NCBI GenBank assembly: GCA_038250675.1
Contig: JBBSCB010000021.1
Span: 1 to 59,861 of the forward strand
Length of the DNA stretch: 59,861 bases
Source of the DNA: JAICUF01 sp038250675
Lineage (GTDB): Bacteria > Gemmatimonadota > Gemmatimonadetes > Gemmatimonadales > GWC2-71-9
Direction of reading: 5' to 3'
Part shown: positions 1 to 8,960 of the stretch, one piece after another
How positions within the stretch are numbered: the first letter of the stretch is position 1
How the letters are laid out: every line of letters starts with the position of its first letter
Translations under genes and position numbers: made by a program
The notes under the pieces: generated by a model
The model's database searches: none
What the model was told of the DNA's origin: nothing
Seen by the model: the letters and a program-made list of their open reading frames with translations, nothing else

Positions 1-359
1 GACGTGATCCGGATCGCGTCAGCGATCGGCAGTTGCTTATCGCGGGCGATCGCCTGCCGCAGCGTCTCGCCGGTGAGGTACGGCATGACGTAGTACAACA
101 ATCCATCGGCTTCACCGGAATCGAAGAGCGGCAGGATGTGCGGGTGCTGCAGGTTGGCGGTGGTGCGGATTTCCTTGAGAAAGCGTTCCGCACCGACCAC
201 GGCCGCGAGGTGCGGATGGAGAACCTTGATGGCCACTTTCCGGCCGTGCCTGACGTCCTCGGCCAGCCAGACGGTGGCCATCCCGCCGCGGCCGAGCTCG
301 CGCTCGACCCGGTACCGGCCGGCGAGCGCGGCCGCCACACGATCGAGACCGTCGGTCAC
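1..359 (-). CDS. Ser/Thr protein kinase, N-terminal part only (cut by window edge)
   Basis: Reads from a GTG at 359 down to the window edge, so only about 119 N-terminal residues are visible. They contain the kinase N-lobe: a glycine-rich loop (ELGRGGMATV), the VAIK lysine, the alpha-C region and the hinge, ending before the HRD catalytic loop. The protein is almost identical to the first 119 residues of the kinase at 6728-8641. Differences are at the extreme N-terminus and in one alanine-valine stretch before AERF. An ATG further upstream at 382 is out of frame, which supports the GTG. By family this is a Hanks-type kinase phosphorylating Ser/Thr on partner proteins at the membrane. The C-terminal sensor domain lies outside the window. 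Confidence 0.85.
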   Translation of the reverse strand, partial: MTDGLDRVAAALAGRYRVERELGRGGMATVWLAEDVRHGRKVAIKVLHPHLAAVVGAERFLKEIRTTANLQHPHILPLFDSGEADGLLYYVMPYLTGETLRQAIARDKQLPIADAIRIT

Positions 360-449
360 GAGCGGGTACGATCGATGGACATGTCGGTCCTGAGCCGGGG
401 GGATAACGAATGGTGGCACCGGCTGCCGTGAGGCGCAACGGGGGGAAGC
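1..449. repeat. Duplicated kinase 5' end, copy 1 (copy 2 at 8283-8732)
   Basis: Bases 1-449 align almost base for base with 8283-8732. The match covers the kinase N-lobe coding sequence and about 90 bases upstream of the start codon, after which the two sequences diverge. Because the match runs into non-coding DNA, it looks like a segmental duplication rather than protein-level conservation. The left limit is hidden by the window edge. Confidence 0.85.
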
Positions 450-791
450 GTCCACGCCCTCCAGGCACTCACGAAGGGCGACCGACCTCCCTCGCGCGGC
501 GACTATGCTCGACAGTCTCTAGAGTCGCTAGCTGCAGGTAATCGAGCCGGCACCCGCACCAGGGCTGGGGCTCGCCCTCACGCATCGAACCCGGCGGTGG
601 CGCGATGCCGACGCGTGTGCCACCTTACGGACAATCGTCAGGCCGGAGTAATGGCGAGGCCGAGGTGATGCGATTGATACCGGAGCGCCTGGTGTGTCCC
701 CGTTGAGTACCCTGATCCTGCGATGACCCGAGAACCAGCCGGCATCCGGAACTCCCGCCGACCCAGCCGGTACGGGTGAACGGCTTGCCGT
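360..791. other. Intergenic region between divergent kinases
   Basis: 432 bases without a convincing gene between a leftward kinase (GTG at 359) and a rightward kinase (ATG at 792). The first 90 bases belong to the duplicated segment shared with 8642-8732. Promoters for both kinases should lie here, but I could not pick clear -35/-10 pairs. Nothing else is recognisable. Confidence 0.6.
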
Positions 792-3365
792 ATGCCTGAC
801 CTGACCGAGCGCCTCGCCGCGGCGTTTGCGGACCGCTATCGCATCGAACGAGAACTGGGCGCCGGCGGGATGGCCACGGTCTATCTGGCCACCGACCTCA
901 AGCTCGATCGCCAGGTGGCCCTCAAGGTGTTGCGCCCCGAGCTCACGCCGCTGATCGGCACCGAGCGATTCCTCGCCGAAATCCGCATCACCGCCCGGCT
1001 GGATCACCCTCACATCCTGACCCTCTTCGACTCCGGCACCGCCGGGGAATTCCTCTACTACGTGCTGCCCTACGTCAAAGGCGATTCGCTTCGACACCGC
1101 CTCGACCGGGAAGGACAGCTGAGCGTCACCGAAGCGCTGGCCATCACAGGGCAGGTGGCCGGTGCCGTGGATTATGCGCACGGCCAGGGGGTGATCCACC
1201 GCGACATCAAGCCGGAGAACATCATGCTCCGCGAAGGCGAGGCGATGCTGATGGACTTCGGCATCGCCCTGGCCGTACGGGAGGCGGGCGGAGAGCGGCT
1301 CACCGGCACCGGGCTGTCGCTGGGCACGCCACAGTATATGAGCCCCGAGCAGGCCACTGCCAACCAGCGGCTGGACGGACGCACCGACGTGTATTCGTTG
1401 GGCGCCGTGTGCTACGAAATGCTGGCGGGTGAGCCGCCGGTGACCGGTCCCACCGCTCAGGCGATCATCGCGCGGCTCCTCACCCAGTCGCCCACTCCGC
1501 TCCGGGTGATCCGGGACGGTGTTCCCGAGGGAGTGAGTCGGGCGGTGGCGATCGCCCTCGCCCGGACGCCGGCTGATCGATTCAGCACGGCCGGAGAATT
1601 TGTTGCCGCGGCGGAGGCCGGCCGTGATGCCCAGCCTCCGCGACGACGGACAGTGCGGTTTGTCGCCATCGGCGCGATCGTCGTGGCGGTGGCAGCGCTG
1701 ACACTTCTGGCCCTGACCGGGCGACTGAAGCCGCGCCAGCGAAGCGTAGTGCTGGGCAACAGAACCCAGCTGACCGGTTCAGCCAATGTCCTGCTGCCGG
1801 CCATCTCGGCGGACGGAAAGCAACTGGCCTACTTCACCGAACACTGCACGGACCGCGGGTGCACCTATGCCGTCGAGGTCCAGGACATCGGTGGGACAAC
1901 CACCCGGACGGTGCTCGAAGGAGCCACGGCCGAGTACTGGCTGGAATGGAGTCCCGACCGCCGCAACCTGCTGGTGTACTGCACCATGGACAAGCGTTCG
2001 GGCACCTGGCTCGTTTCGGTGCTGGGTGGCGTCCCTCGGTTCGTGGGTGCGCGGGTCGCGACCTTCGCCGGCGGGGGCGATTCGCTGCTGGTCGGCCCCG
2101 GACTCGGCGTGAACTCCGCCCCCTGGATTCAGGAGACTACGCTCGGCGGGGATATCCGGGACAGCATTCCGATTCCCGGTCCCGGCACCGAGGTCGGCCG
2201 CGTTCTCGTGGTGCCCGGAACCCGCTGGATTATCGTGGAGGTGAAACAGGGAGAGTTGGGCCGCTGGGAAGTTCTCGATCGCGACGGGGCCGTCGCCGGA
2301 CGGCTGACCTCATCCTTCAGGATCCTCGCCGGGCGGGAAGCCGGTAGCGCACTTTGGTTGGATGGCGCGGGAAAATCGGTCGTCCGAGTTCCCATCGACC
2401 CGAGATCCGGCCGATTCGCCGCGCACTGGGATACGCTGCCAGGGCCGCTCGATGACTTCTCCGTCACGGCCGATGGCCGCAATCTCGTGGCAGACGCAGG
2501 CACCGCCGACTACGGGGTCTGGCGGCTCGCCTTTGCCGACCTGCTCGCCGGCCGGTTGCCCGACTCCCAGCGCATCGCGCGCGCCTCAACCCCGCTGCAG
2601 ATCGAAATCTCGCCCGACGGCCGCCGATTGCGCTGGATTCGAGAGCAGGCCCGAGCGGCGGACGGCTTGCCGGAGGAGCATATCGACGTGACGCCGTACG
2701 CCGGTACCGTGGCGACCACGATTCCCATACCGGGCGCCCTGATCGGGGCCTATTGGATAGACTCGGTGACCCTGGGCGTGGGCACTCGCCGGCCGGATCG
2801 GCATGTGCATTTAGGGCTCGTGGATGTCCGCAGCGGCTTGGAGACGCGCGGCGCCGACCTCCCGGTCGGCACTGACATCACGGACTTCACCTGGGTGGCA
2901 AACGGCTGGAGCTGGATCTCCGCCTCGGGCGACAGCGTCGTCGTTCGGCAGGGGAACCGGACCCGTACATTTGCCAAGCCGCCCGGGCTCCTGGCCTTTG
3001 GGCAGATCCTCTCTGATCGTGGCGGCCATTTCATCAGCTTTCTTGGCTGGGCATCCGTCGGGACCGCCAGCCTGGAGGTCGGCATGATCTCATTGGACGA
3101 CGACACGATGACCCGCTGGTCCTCGGTCTTCGCGGAGAACGGCGGCACCGCGTTTCTGTCCGATGGTTCGGTGCTTTTTGTCGTGTTCGAGACCGCGCAA
3201 ACCGTCACCTTGTTCCGGCTGCGGGGTCCGGGGCAGATGGAACGTCTGGGAACGATTCCCCTGTCCGTCACGGATATCTCGATCGCGGGCGACCTGAAGC
3301 ATGCCGTCGTCACCGTGCGAGCCTACCACGCCGATGCCTGGATGAGCCGGATTGCCCAGCGATAG
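792..3365 (+). CDS. Ser/Thr protein kinase with C-terminal beta-propeller
   Basis: 857-residue Hanks-type kinase. The glycine loop (ELGAGGMATV) is at residues 21-30, the ATP-binding lysine at about 45, HRD at 136-138 within HRDIKPEN, DFG at 155-157 and the SPEQ substrate loop at 184-187, so all catalytic residues are present. A single membrane helix at about 290-309 follows. The remaining 540 residues contain WD40/TolB-like repeats with recurring ISADGKQLAYF- and ISPDGRRL-type strands, consistent with an extracytoplasmic propeller sensor. Known for the family: the kinase is cytosolic and the propeller probably senses a periplasmic ligand or protein. It is divergent from the kinase at 1-359. 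No partner gene indicates its target. Confidence 0.93.
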   Translation: MPDLTERLAAAFADRYRIERELGAGGMATVYLATDLKLDRQVALKVLRPELTPLIGTERFLAEIRITARLDHPHILTLFDSGTAGEFLYYVLPYVKGDSLRHRLDREGQLSVTEALAITGQVAGAVDYAHGQGVIHRDIKPENIMLREGEAMLMDFGIALAVREAGGERLTGTGLSLGTPQYMSPEQATANQRLDGRTDVYSLGAVCYEMLAGEPPVTGPTAQAIIARLLTQSPTPLRVIRDGVPEGVSRAVAIALARTPADRFSTAGEFVAAAEAGRDAQPPRRRTVRFVAIGAIVVAVAALTLLALTGRLKPRQRSVVLGNRTQLTGSANVLLPAISADGKQLAYFTEHCTDRGCTYAVEVQDIGGTTTRTVLEGATAEYWLEWSPDRRNLLVYCTMDKRSGTWLVSVLGGVPRFVGARVATFAGGGDSLLVGPGLGVNSAPWIQETTLGGDIRDSIPIPGPGTEVGRVLVVPGTRWIIVEVKQGELGRWEVLDRDGAVAGRLTSSFRILAGREAGSALWLDGAGKSVVRVPIDPRSGRFAAHWDTLPGPLDDFSVTADGRNLVADAGTADYGVWRLAFADLLAGRLPDSQRIARASTPLQIEISPDGRRLRWIREQARAADGLPEEHIDVTPYAGTVATTIPIPGALIGAYWIDSVTLGVGTRRPDRHVHLGLVDVRSGLETRGADLPVGTDITDFTWVANGWSWISASGDSVVVRQGNRTRTFAKPPGLLAFGQILSDRGGHFISFLGWASVGTASLEVGMISLDDDTMTRWSSVFAENGGTAFLSDGSVLFVVFETAQTVTLFRLRGPGQMERLGTIPLSVTDISIAGDLKHAVVTVRAYHADAWMSRIAQR

Positions 3366-3683
3366 TCCGGCCGGATCGACCCCACGGTGTAGCTGCCGCC
3401 GACTATGGCGAAATCCCGATACAATGTCCGACTCACGGTTGCGTACCGCTCAGCGCTGTCGCCCATCTTCCGAGGAAGCGTTTCGCCGGCGCCACATCTC
3501 CCTGCATATCCAGTTCTAACCGATTGTGAGTAAATTATATAACGGCTCCATAACCATCGCGATTCCAAGCACGGAACTTGCCCTTCAGAGGCCATCCGAC
3601 TCGCTGGGGGCTTTCACGGTAATCCCACGGGCATCCGCGGGCGTCCGATGCACTATTGATTGACTCATGCCGGAGTACGTCTC
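3366..3683. other. Intergenic region upstream of the glyoxylate genes
   Basis: About 318 bases without a gene. There is a locally AT-rich patch near 3521-3543 that includes TATATAAC. It could be a -10 element for the malate synthase operon, about 145 bases before its ATG, but there is no matching -35 box. No terminator hairpin was recognised after the upstream kinase. Confidence 0.4.
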
Positions 3684-5282
3684 ATGGCCCAGATGGCCAC
3701 CCCCGCGCCCGGTGACATCGCTCGCGTCCTGACGCCCGAGGCGCGCGCGTTCATCGAGGATCTCACCCGTCGGTTCCGGCCGGCACTCAAGGAACTGCTC
3801 GCGGCACGGGCGGAGCGTCAGGCGCGAATCGACGCCGGCACCGAGCACCTGGATTTCCTGGCCGGGACGGCGGAGGTGCGGGCGGGCGACTGGCGGGTGG
3901 CGCCGATTCCGCCGGACCTCCTCGACCGCCGGGTGGAGATTACCGGCCCCGTCGACCGGAAGATGATCATCAACGCCCTCAACTCGGGGGCGCAGGTGTT
4001 CATGGCCGACCTGGAGGACTCCCTCAGCCCGACGTGGGAAAACGTGATTGCCGGCCAGGGCAACCTGATGGATGCGGTGCGCCGGACAATCGACTTCACC
4101 GACCCGACGAGCGGCAAGTCCTACCGCCTGAATGACACGACCGCGGTCCTGCTGGTCCGCCCGCGCGGCCTGCACCTCGAGGAACGGCACCTGCGCATTG
4201 ACGGGCTCCCCGCCCCCGCGCCATTGGTGGATTTCGGCCTGTACCTCTTCCACAACGCGCGGGAACTGGTGAAGCGGAAGACCGGGCCGTACTACTACTT
4301 CCCGAAGCTGCAAAGCCACCGGGAGGCGCGGTGGTGGAACGAGGTGATGAGCCACGCCGAGCAAACCCTGGGGCTTCCGGTGGGGACGGCGCGCGCCACG
4401 ATCCTGATCGAGACGCTGCCTGCCGCGTTCGAGATGGACGAGATCCTGTACGAGCTGCGGGACCACATCGTCGGGCTGAACTGCGGGCGGTGGGACTACA
4501 TCTTCTCGATCATCAAGACCCTCAAGTCGGACCCGAGCCACGTCCTGCCGGACCGTGCGCAGGTGACGATGGCCGCGCGGTGCATGCGTTCCTACACTAC
4601 GCTCCTCATCAAGACCTGCCACCGACGCGGCGCCTTCGCGATGGGCGGGATGGCGGCGCAGATCCCGATCAAGGGCGACGACGCGCGGAACGAGGCGGCG
4701 CTCGAGAAGGTGCGGGCCGACAAGCGCCGCGAGGCCGGCGACGGCCATGACGGCACCTGGGTGGCGCATCCCGGCCTGGTGCCAGTCGCCCTCGACGTGT
4801 TTGCCGACGTGCTGGGGACGAAGCCCAACCAGCTTGACGTGGGGCGTGGGGACGTGCAGGTGACCGCGGCCGACCTGCTGGCCGTGCCGGAGGGCACCCG
4901 AACCGAGGCGGGACTTCGGCACAATGTCCGCGTGGGCATCCATTACCTGGCGAACTGGCTATCCGGCAACGGCTGCGTGCCGCTCTACGACCTGATGGAG
5001 GACGCGGCCACCGCGGAAATCTGCCGCTCGCAGGTCTGGCAGTGGCTCCACAACGCGGTGGACGTCACGATGACCGACGGCACGGCGGCGACGCTGGACG
5101 ACGCGGCATTCCGCCGGATCGTGTCCGAGGAGTACGCTGCCATCCCTGGCGAGGTCGGCGACGCGCGATTCGAGGCCCTGCGCTATCCCGAGGGGCGCGA
5201 CCTCTTCACCGAGTTGTCCACCGCCCGGGAGTTTGTCGAATTCCTGACGCTCCCCGCGTATCCCATGCTCGACACTCCCTGA
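3684..5282 (+). CDS. aceB: Malate synthase A
   Basis: 532 residues from the ATG at 3684, chosen over an upstream in-frame TTG at 3660 because a GGAG sits 9 bases before the ATG. The enzyme condenses glyoxylate with acetyl-CoA to malate in the glyoxylate bypass, in the cytoplasm. Family signatures are clear: RPRGLHLEERHL, GLNCGRWDYIFS (acidic metal/substrate residues), FAMGGMAAQIPIKGD and the C-terminal LMEDAATAEICRSQVWQWL block carrying the catalytic aspartate. The length fits the A isoform rather than the longer G isoform. Isocitrate lyase starts 16 bases downstream, so the two form the classic bypass operon supporting growth on acetate or fatty acids. Confidence 0.96.
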   Translation: MAQMATPAPGDIARVLTPEARAFIEDLTRRFRPALKELLAARAERQARIDAGTEHLDFLAGTAEVRAGDWRVAPIPPDLLDRRVEITGPVDRKMIINALNSGAQVFMADLEDSLSPTWENVIAGQGNLMDAVRRTIDFTDPTSGKSYRLNDTTAVLLVRPRGLHLEERHLRIDGLPAPAPLVDFGLYLFHNARELVKRKTGPYYYFPKLQSHREARWWNEVMSHAEQTLGLPVGTARATILIETLPAAFEMDEILYELRDHIVGLNCGRWDYIFSIIKTLKSDPSHVLPDRAQVTMAARCMRSYTTLLIKTCHRRGAFAMGGMAAQIPIKGDDARNEAALEKVRADKRREAGDGHDGTWVAHPGLVPVALDVFADVLGTKPNQLDVGRGDVQVTAADLLAVPEGTRTEAGLRHNVRVGIHYLANWLSGNGCVPLYDLMEDAATAEICRSQVWQWLHNAVDVTMTDGTAATLDDAAFRRIVSEEYAAIPGEVGDARFEALRYPEGRDLFTELSTAREFVEFLTLPAYPMLDTP

Positions 5283-5298
5283 ACCCGCGAGAACCCCC

Positions 5299-6549
5299 AT
5301 GTCTCCGAAGCCACTGGATCGCTGGGCCGGCATCAAGCGCCCGTACACCGACGCCGATGTCGCCCGACTCCGCGGCAGCATCAAGATCGAGCACACCCTG
5401 GCACGACTGGGTGCCGAGCGGCTGTGGCAGGAGCTGCAGGCCGAGGACTACATCCAGGCGCTGGGCGCGCTGACCGGCAACCAGGCGATGCAGCAGGTGC
5501 GGGCGGGGCTGCAGGCCATTTACTGCTCCGGGTGGCAGGTGGCGGCCGACGCCAACGACGCGCTGGCGATGTATCCCGACCAGAGCCTCTACCCGGCGCA
5601 TTCGGTGCCGATGGTGGTCAAGCGGATCAACAACGCGCTCCAGCGGTGCGACCAGGTCGAGGTAGCCGAGGGGAAGCCGAGTGGCCGGAACTGGTTTGCG
5701 CCGATCGTGGCGGACGCCGAGGCGGGCTATGGCGGGCCGCTCAACGCCTTCGAACTGATGAAGGCAATGATCGAGGCGGGGGCGGCGGGGGTGCACTTCG
5801 AGGACCAGTTGAGCTCGGAGAAGAAGTGCGGCCACCTGGGCGGCAAGGTGCTGGTGCCGACGGGCCAGTTCATCCGGACGCTGGTGGCTGCCCGGCTGGC
5901 GGCTGACGTGTCCGGCGTACCGACGCTCATCATCGCGCGCACCGACGCCGACTCGGCGACGCTCATCACCAGCGACGCCGACCCGCGGGACCGGCCCTGG
6001 CTGGCCGAAGCGGAGCGGACGCCGGAGGGCTTCTACCACATCAAGAACGGGGTCGAGATGGCCATCGCACGGGCGTGCGCCTACGCGCCGTACGCCGACC
6101 TGCTCTGGTGCGAGACCAGCACGCCGGACCTCGAGGAGGCACGGCAGTTCGCCGAGGGGGTGCACGCCAGGTTCCCGGGCAAGATGCTGATGTACAACTG
6201 CAGCCCGTCGTTCAACTGGGAAAAGCACCTCGACAAGCCGACCATTGCCAGGTTCCAGGAAGAGCTGGGCAGGATGGGGTACAAATTCCAGTTCGTGACC
6301 CTGGCCGGCTTCCACGCGCTGAACCACTCGATGTTCGCGCTGGCGCGGGCGTACAAGGCGCGGGGCATGAGTGCGTATTCGGAGCTGCAGCAGGCGGAAT
6401 TCGCGGACGAGGCGAACGGCTACACCGCCACCAAGCACCAGCGCGAGGTAGGGACGGGGTATTTCGACGCCGTGGCCCAGGTGGTATCGGCGGGCCAGAG
6501 CTCGACGCTGGCGCTGGAGGGGAGCACGGAGACCGCGCAGTTCGCGTAG
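5299..6549 (+). CDS. aceA: Isocitrate lyase
   Basis: 416 residues. Cleaves isocitrate to succinate and glyoxylate, feeding the malate synthase encoded immediately upstream. The catalytic KKCGH motif is at residues 175-179 with the active cysteine at 177. Other signatures are NWFAPIVADAEAGYGG, GVHFEDQL, LIIARTDADSATLI and YNCSPSFNW. The length is typical of bacterial enzymes. The 16-base gap from the malate synthase stop implies co-transcription. No kinase/phosphatase gene of the aceK type is next to it. The sequence is intact and conventional. Confidence 0.97.
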   Translation: MSPKPLDRWAGIKRPYTDADVARLRGSIKIEHTLARLGAERLWQELQAEDYIQALGALTGNQAMQQVRAGLQAIYCSGWQVAADANDALAMYPDQSLYPAHSVPMVVKRINNALQRCDQVEVAEGKPSGRNWFAPIVADAEAGYGGPLNAFELMKAMIEAGAAGVHFEDQLSSEKKCGHLGGKVLVPTGQFIRTLVAARLAADVSGVPTLIIARTDADSATLITSDADPRDRPWLAEAERTPEGFYHIKNGVEMAIARACAYAPYADLLWCETSTPDLEEARQFAEGVHARFPGKMLMYNCSPSFNWEKHLDKPTIARFQEELGRMGYKFQFVTLAGFHALNHSMFALARAYKARGMSAYSELQQAEFADEANGYTATKHQREVGTGYFDAVAQVVSAGQSSTLALEGSTETAQFA

Positions 6550-6611
6550 GCGGGCATCCGGTCAGGACCGGGCGGGGGCGCGGCCTTGGCGAGCGACTCG
6601 GTCATGCGGCG

Positions 6612-6743
6612 ATCGCCTTTGCCTGGTCCGCCGGAGCCGACCTTGTGGTCCTCAAGACCAACACCGCACTCGCGAACGCCATCCGCCTCTATGAGCGGCT
6701 CGGCTTCCGCCTCACAGCGGCTGTCCCTCACCTCTTGACGTGA
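6612..6743 (+). pseudogene. GNAT acetyltransferase C-terminal remnant
   Basis: About 43 codons that read like the C-terminus of a GNAT N-acetyltransferase: a strand (ADLVVLKT), then NTALANAIRLYERLGFRL, the typical helix-strand end of the fold, and a terminal tail. The acetyl-CoA-binding R/QxxGxG loop and everything before it are missing, with no start codon or ribosome-binding site. Its end overlaps the 3' end of the opposing kinase gene. I read it as a relic of a deleted gene. Confidence 0.6.
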
Positions 6744-8641
6744 GCCCGCGCGAGCACGTCGTCGAATGCCTTGGTCCCGTGATACCGCACGAACGCGTAG
6801 TGGTAGGGGAGGAAGAAGAACGTCGAGCCGGGATGTGCGATCGCGGAGTCGAGTGCGACGAACGTACGCACCGAATCGCCGAGACCCGCGAACACGACCG
6901 CCATCCCGAACCCCATGTGCCAAGTTGATCCGAGGCTATCCGCCAGCGTGACGGCGCTATCCCGCATGCCGCATGTGGCGAGCGCATATACGACATCCTC
7001 CTTACGAAAGTGGGCGGCCCAGGGTTCACCGGACCGAATATCCCGGAGCGCGTCGGCACAGTGTCCGGGTCCCATGGCGTTGTACACCTCGAGACGCTGC
7101 GAGTAGCCCAGCGCGTACGTTGGTTCGCGGCTGAGCAGCTCGTTGACTTGCCTAAGCGCTGCCGCGGTGTCGCCCTGGAGGAGCAGAACCTCGGACAGTC
7201 GAGCCGTGATAATCGGCGGGGCCGGATCGATTTCGTACGCGCGGCGCATCGACCAGACGGCAGAATCGAGCAGTCCGCGACCCACATAGCTCCACGCCTG
7301 ATACAACCATGGCTCATAGCCCATCGAATCGAACCGGATGGCTGCGCGGAACGACTTCTGTGCGCTCAGGTAGTCCTGGCGGCTGAACAGCGCCACCATG
7401 CCCTGCGCCGTGAGCGCCACCGGGAGGTCCGGATCGAGCTTCAGCGCCGCCTCGGCCGCGGTGTGCGCTGCGGCGAACGCCACGCGCCGATCCTTGGCGC
7501 CAAACATCGTGCACAGTGCGCTCGCCCGCGCCAATCCGCCCCAGGCTTCGGCGTACAGCGAATCGTTATAGGTCGCCTCGGAGTACTCGGCAAGGGCCGA
7601 ATCACAGTTTTCCGCGTTGCGCTTCGCCTCCCGCGACTGCGCCAGCTTGACCAGGCGGACCGCCGCGGTGTCGGGATCATGGTGCCGCCGGACCCCGGTG
7701 GCGGAGCCGGACCCGCGATGCATCGCGACCAGCACCACCGCGATCACTCCGGCCACCGCGAGCCCCGCTCGGACGGCCCGGAGCCGGCGCCTCCGGGACA
7801 TCGGTCCCGGCGCAGCCCCGGTGACCGCCGCCGCCAGCGCCGCCGCCGACACGAACCGGTCCTCGGGACGCTTCTCCAGCGCGGTCAACACGGCATCGTT
7901 CAGGCGGGCAGGAATGCCTTTCCGGTGCCGCGACGGCGGCACGGGCTTCTCGGCGACGACCTTGGCCACGACCGCCTGCGCCGAGGCTCCGCTGAACGGG
8001 GGCGAGCCGGTGAGCATCTCGTAGAGCACCGCTCCCATCGCGTAGACATCGGTGCGCGCATCGAGGGTGCGTTCGCCCAGGGCCTGCTCCGGACTCATGT
8101 ACGACGGCGTCCCGATGGACAGCCCAGTCTCCGTCAGCCGCGGTTCGGTGGCCGCCGTCGCGATCGCGATGCCGAAGTCGGCGACGACCGCCTGGCCGTC
8201 ATGGAGCAGGATGTTCTCGGGCTTGATGTCGCGATGGATCACGCCCTGCCGGTGGGCATGCTCGAGCGCGGCCGCGACTTCCGACGTGATCCGGATCGCG
8301 TCAGCGATCGGCAGTTGCTTATCGCGGGCGATCGCCTGCCGCAGCGTCTCGCCGGTGAGGTACGGCATGACGTAGTACAGGAGCCCGTCGGCCTCGCCGG
8401 AATCGAAGAGCGGCAGGATGTGCGGGTGCTGCAAGTTGGCGGTGGTGCGGATTTCCTTGAGGAAGCGTTCCGCACCCAGCACGGCCGCGAGGTGCGGATG
8501 GAGAACCTTGATGGCCACTTTCCGGCCGTGCCTGACGTCCTCGGCCAGCCAGACGGTGGCCATCCCGCCGCGGCCGAGTTCGCGCTCGACCCGGTACCGG
8601 CCGGCGAGCGCGGCCGCCACACGATCGAGACCGGTGATCAC
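6728..8641 (-). CDS. Ser/Thr protein kinase with TPR-like C-terminus
   Basis: 637 residues from a GTG at 8641. Kinase domain: glycine loop at about 21-30, VAIK lysine at 45, HRDIKPEN beginning at 136, DFG, and GTPSYMSPEQ. A single membrane helix at about 288-306 follows (GLAVAGVIAVVLVAM). The C-terminal 320 residues are helical with TPR-like units (for example AEAALKLDPDLPVALTAQG and LRQVNELLSREPTYALGYS). Unlike the other TPR kinases here it lacks a TolB-like domain between the membrane helix and the repeats. Its first 119 residues duplicate the truncated kinase at 1-359. Role inferred: membrane-anchored signalling kinase with a protein-binding sensor. Confidence 0.92.
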   Translation of the reverse strand: MITGLDRVAAALAGRYRVERELGRGGMATVWLAEDVRHGRKVAIKVLHPHLAAVLGAERFLKEIRTTANLQHPHILPLFDSGEADGLLYYVMPYLTGETLRQAIARDKQLPIADAIRITSEVAAALEHAHRQGVIHRDIKPENILLHDGQAVVADFGIAIATAATEPRLTETGLSIGTPSYMSPEQALGERTLDARTDVYAMGAVLYEMLTGSPPFSGASAQAVVAKVVAEKPVPPSRHRKGIPARLNDAVLTALEKRPEDRFVSAAALAAAVTGAAPGPMSRRRRLRAVRAGLAVAGVIAVVLVAMHRGSGSATGVRRHHDPDTAAVRLVKLAQSREAKRNAENCDSALAEYSEATYNDSLYAEAWGGLARASALCTMFGAKDRRVAFAAAHTAAEAALKLDPDLPVALTAQGMVALFSRQDYLSAQKSFRAAIRFDSMGYEPWLYQAWSYVGRGLLDSAVWSMRRAYEIDPAPPIITARLSEVLLLQGDTAAALRQVNELLSREPTYALGYSQRLEVYNAMGPGHCADALRDIRSGEPWAAHFRKEDVVYALATCGMRDSAVTLADSLGSTWHMGFGMAVVFAGLGDSVRTFVALDSAIAHPGSTFFFLPYHYAFVRYHGTKAFDDVLARAHVKR

Positions 8642-8732
8642 GAGCGGGTACGATCAATGGACATGGCGGTCCTGATCGGGGGAGGCTGGCGAATGGTCGC
8701 ACCGGATGCCGTGAGGCACAACCGGGGGAAGC
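8283..8732. repeat. Duplicated kinase 5' end, copy 2 (copy 1 at 1-449)
   Basis: Second copy of the segment described at 1-449. It covers the first 119 codons of the kinase at 6728-8641 and about 90 bases of its upstream region, including the same GTG start context. Confidence 0.85.
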
Positions 8733-8960
8733 CGCCGAATCCGACACCAGTTGACGCAGCACTCGGCCGGGAACCGCGTCATCCTGAGCGACAGCGAAGG
8801 ATCTGCTGCGTGGGCATCGACTGCCGCAGCTGTCCCGGATCCGGCGGACGAGATCGTTCGCTACTCGCTCAGGATGACTCAACCGGTACCCAGGTTCCGA
8901 CTCCCCCCCACCCGCCCGACCGCCCGACCCCTGACCGCCTGCCCGCCCACCCGACCGCTC
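8642..8960. other. Intergenic region with repeat element and C-rich tract
   Basis: 319 bases between a kinase start and the 3' end of a serine hydrolase gene, both on the minus strand. It holds the end of the duplicated kinase upstream segment (to 8732), an interspersed inverted-repeat element (8778-8878), and a degenerate C-rich tract (about 8905-8965) built from CCCGACCG-like units. No gene was seen. Confidence 0.6.
8778..8878. repeat. Palindromic interspersed repeat (GTCATCCTGAGCG type)
   Basis: The left arm (8778-8803) reads GTCATCCTGAGCGACAGCGA then AGGATC. The right arm (8852-8878) is its near-complete reverse complement, ending CTCAGGATGAC. The arms are about 26 bases and separated by 48 bases. 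GTCATCCTGAGCG-type arms are a recurrent dispersed repeat in many environmental bacterial genomes (general recall). I found no second copy in this window. Confidence 0.65.
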
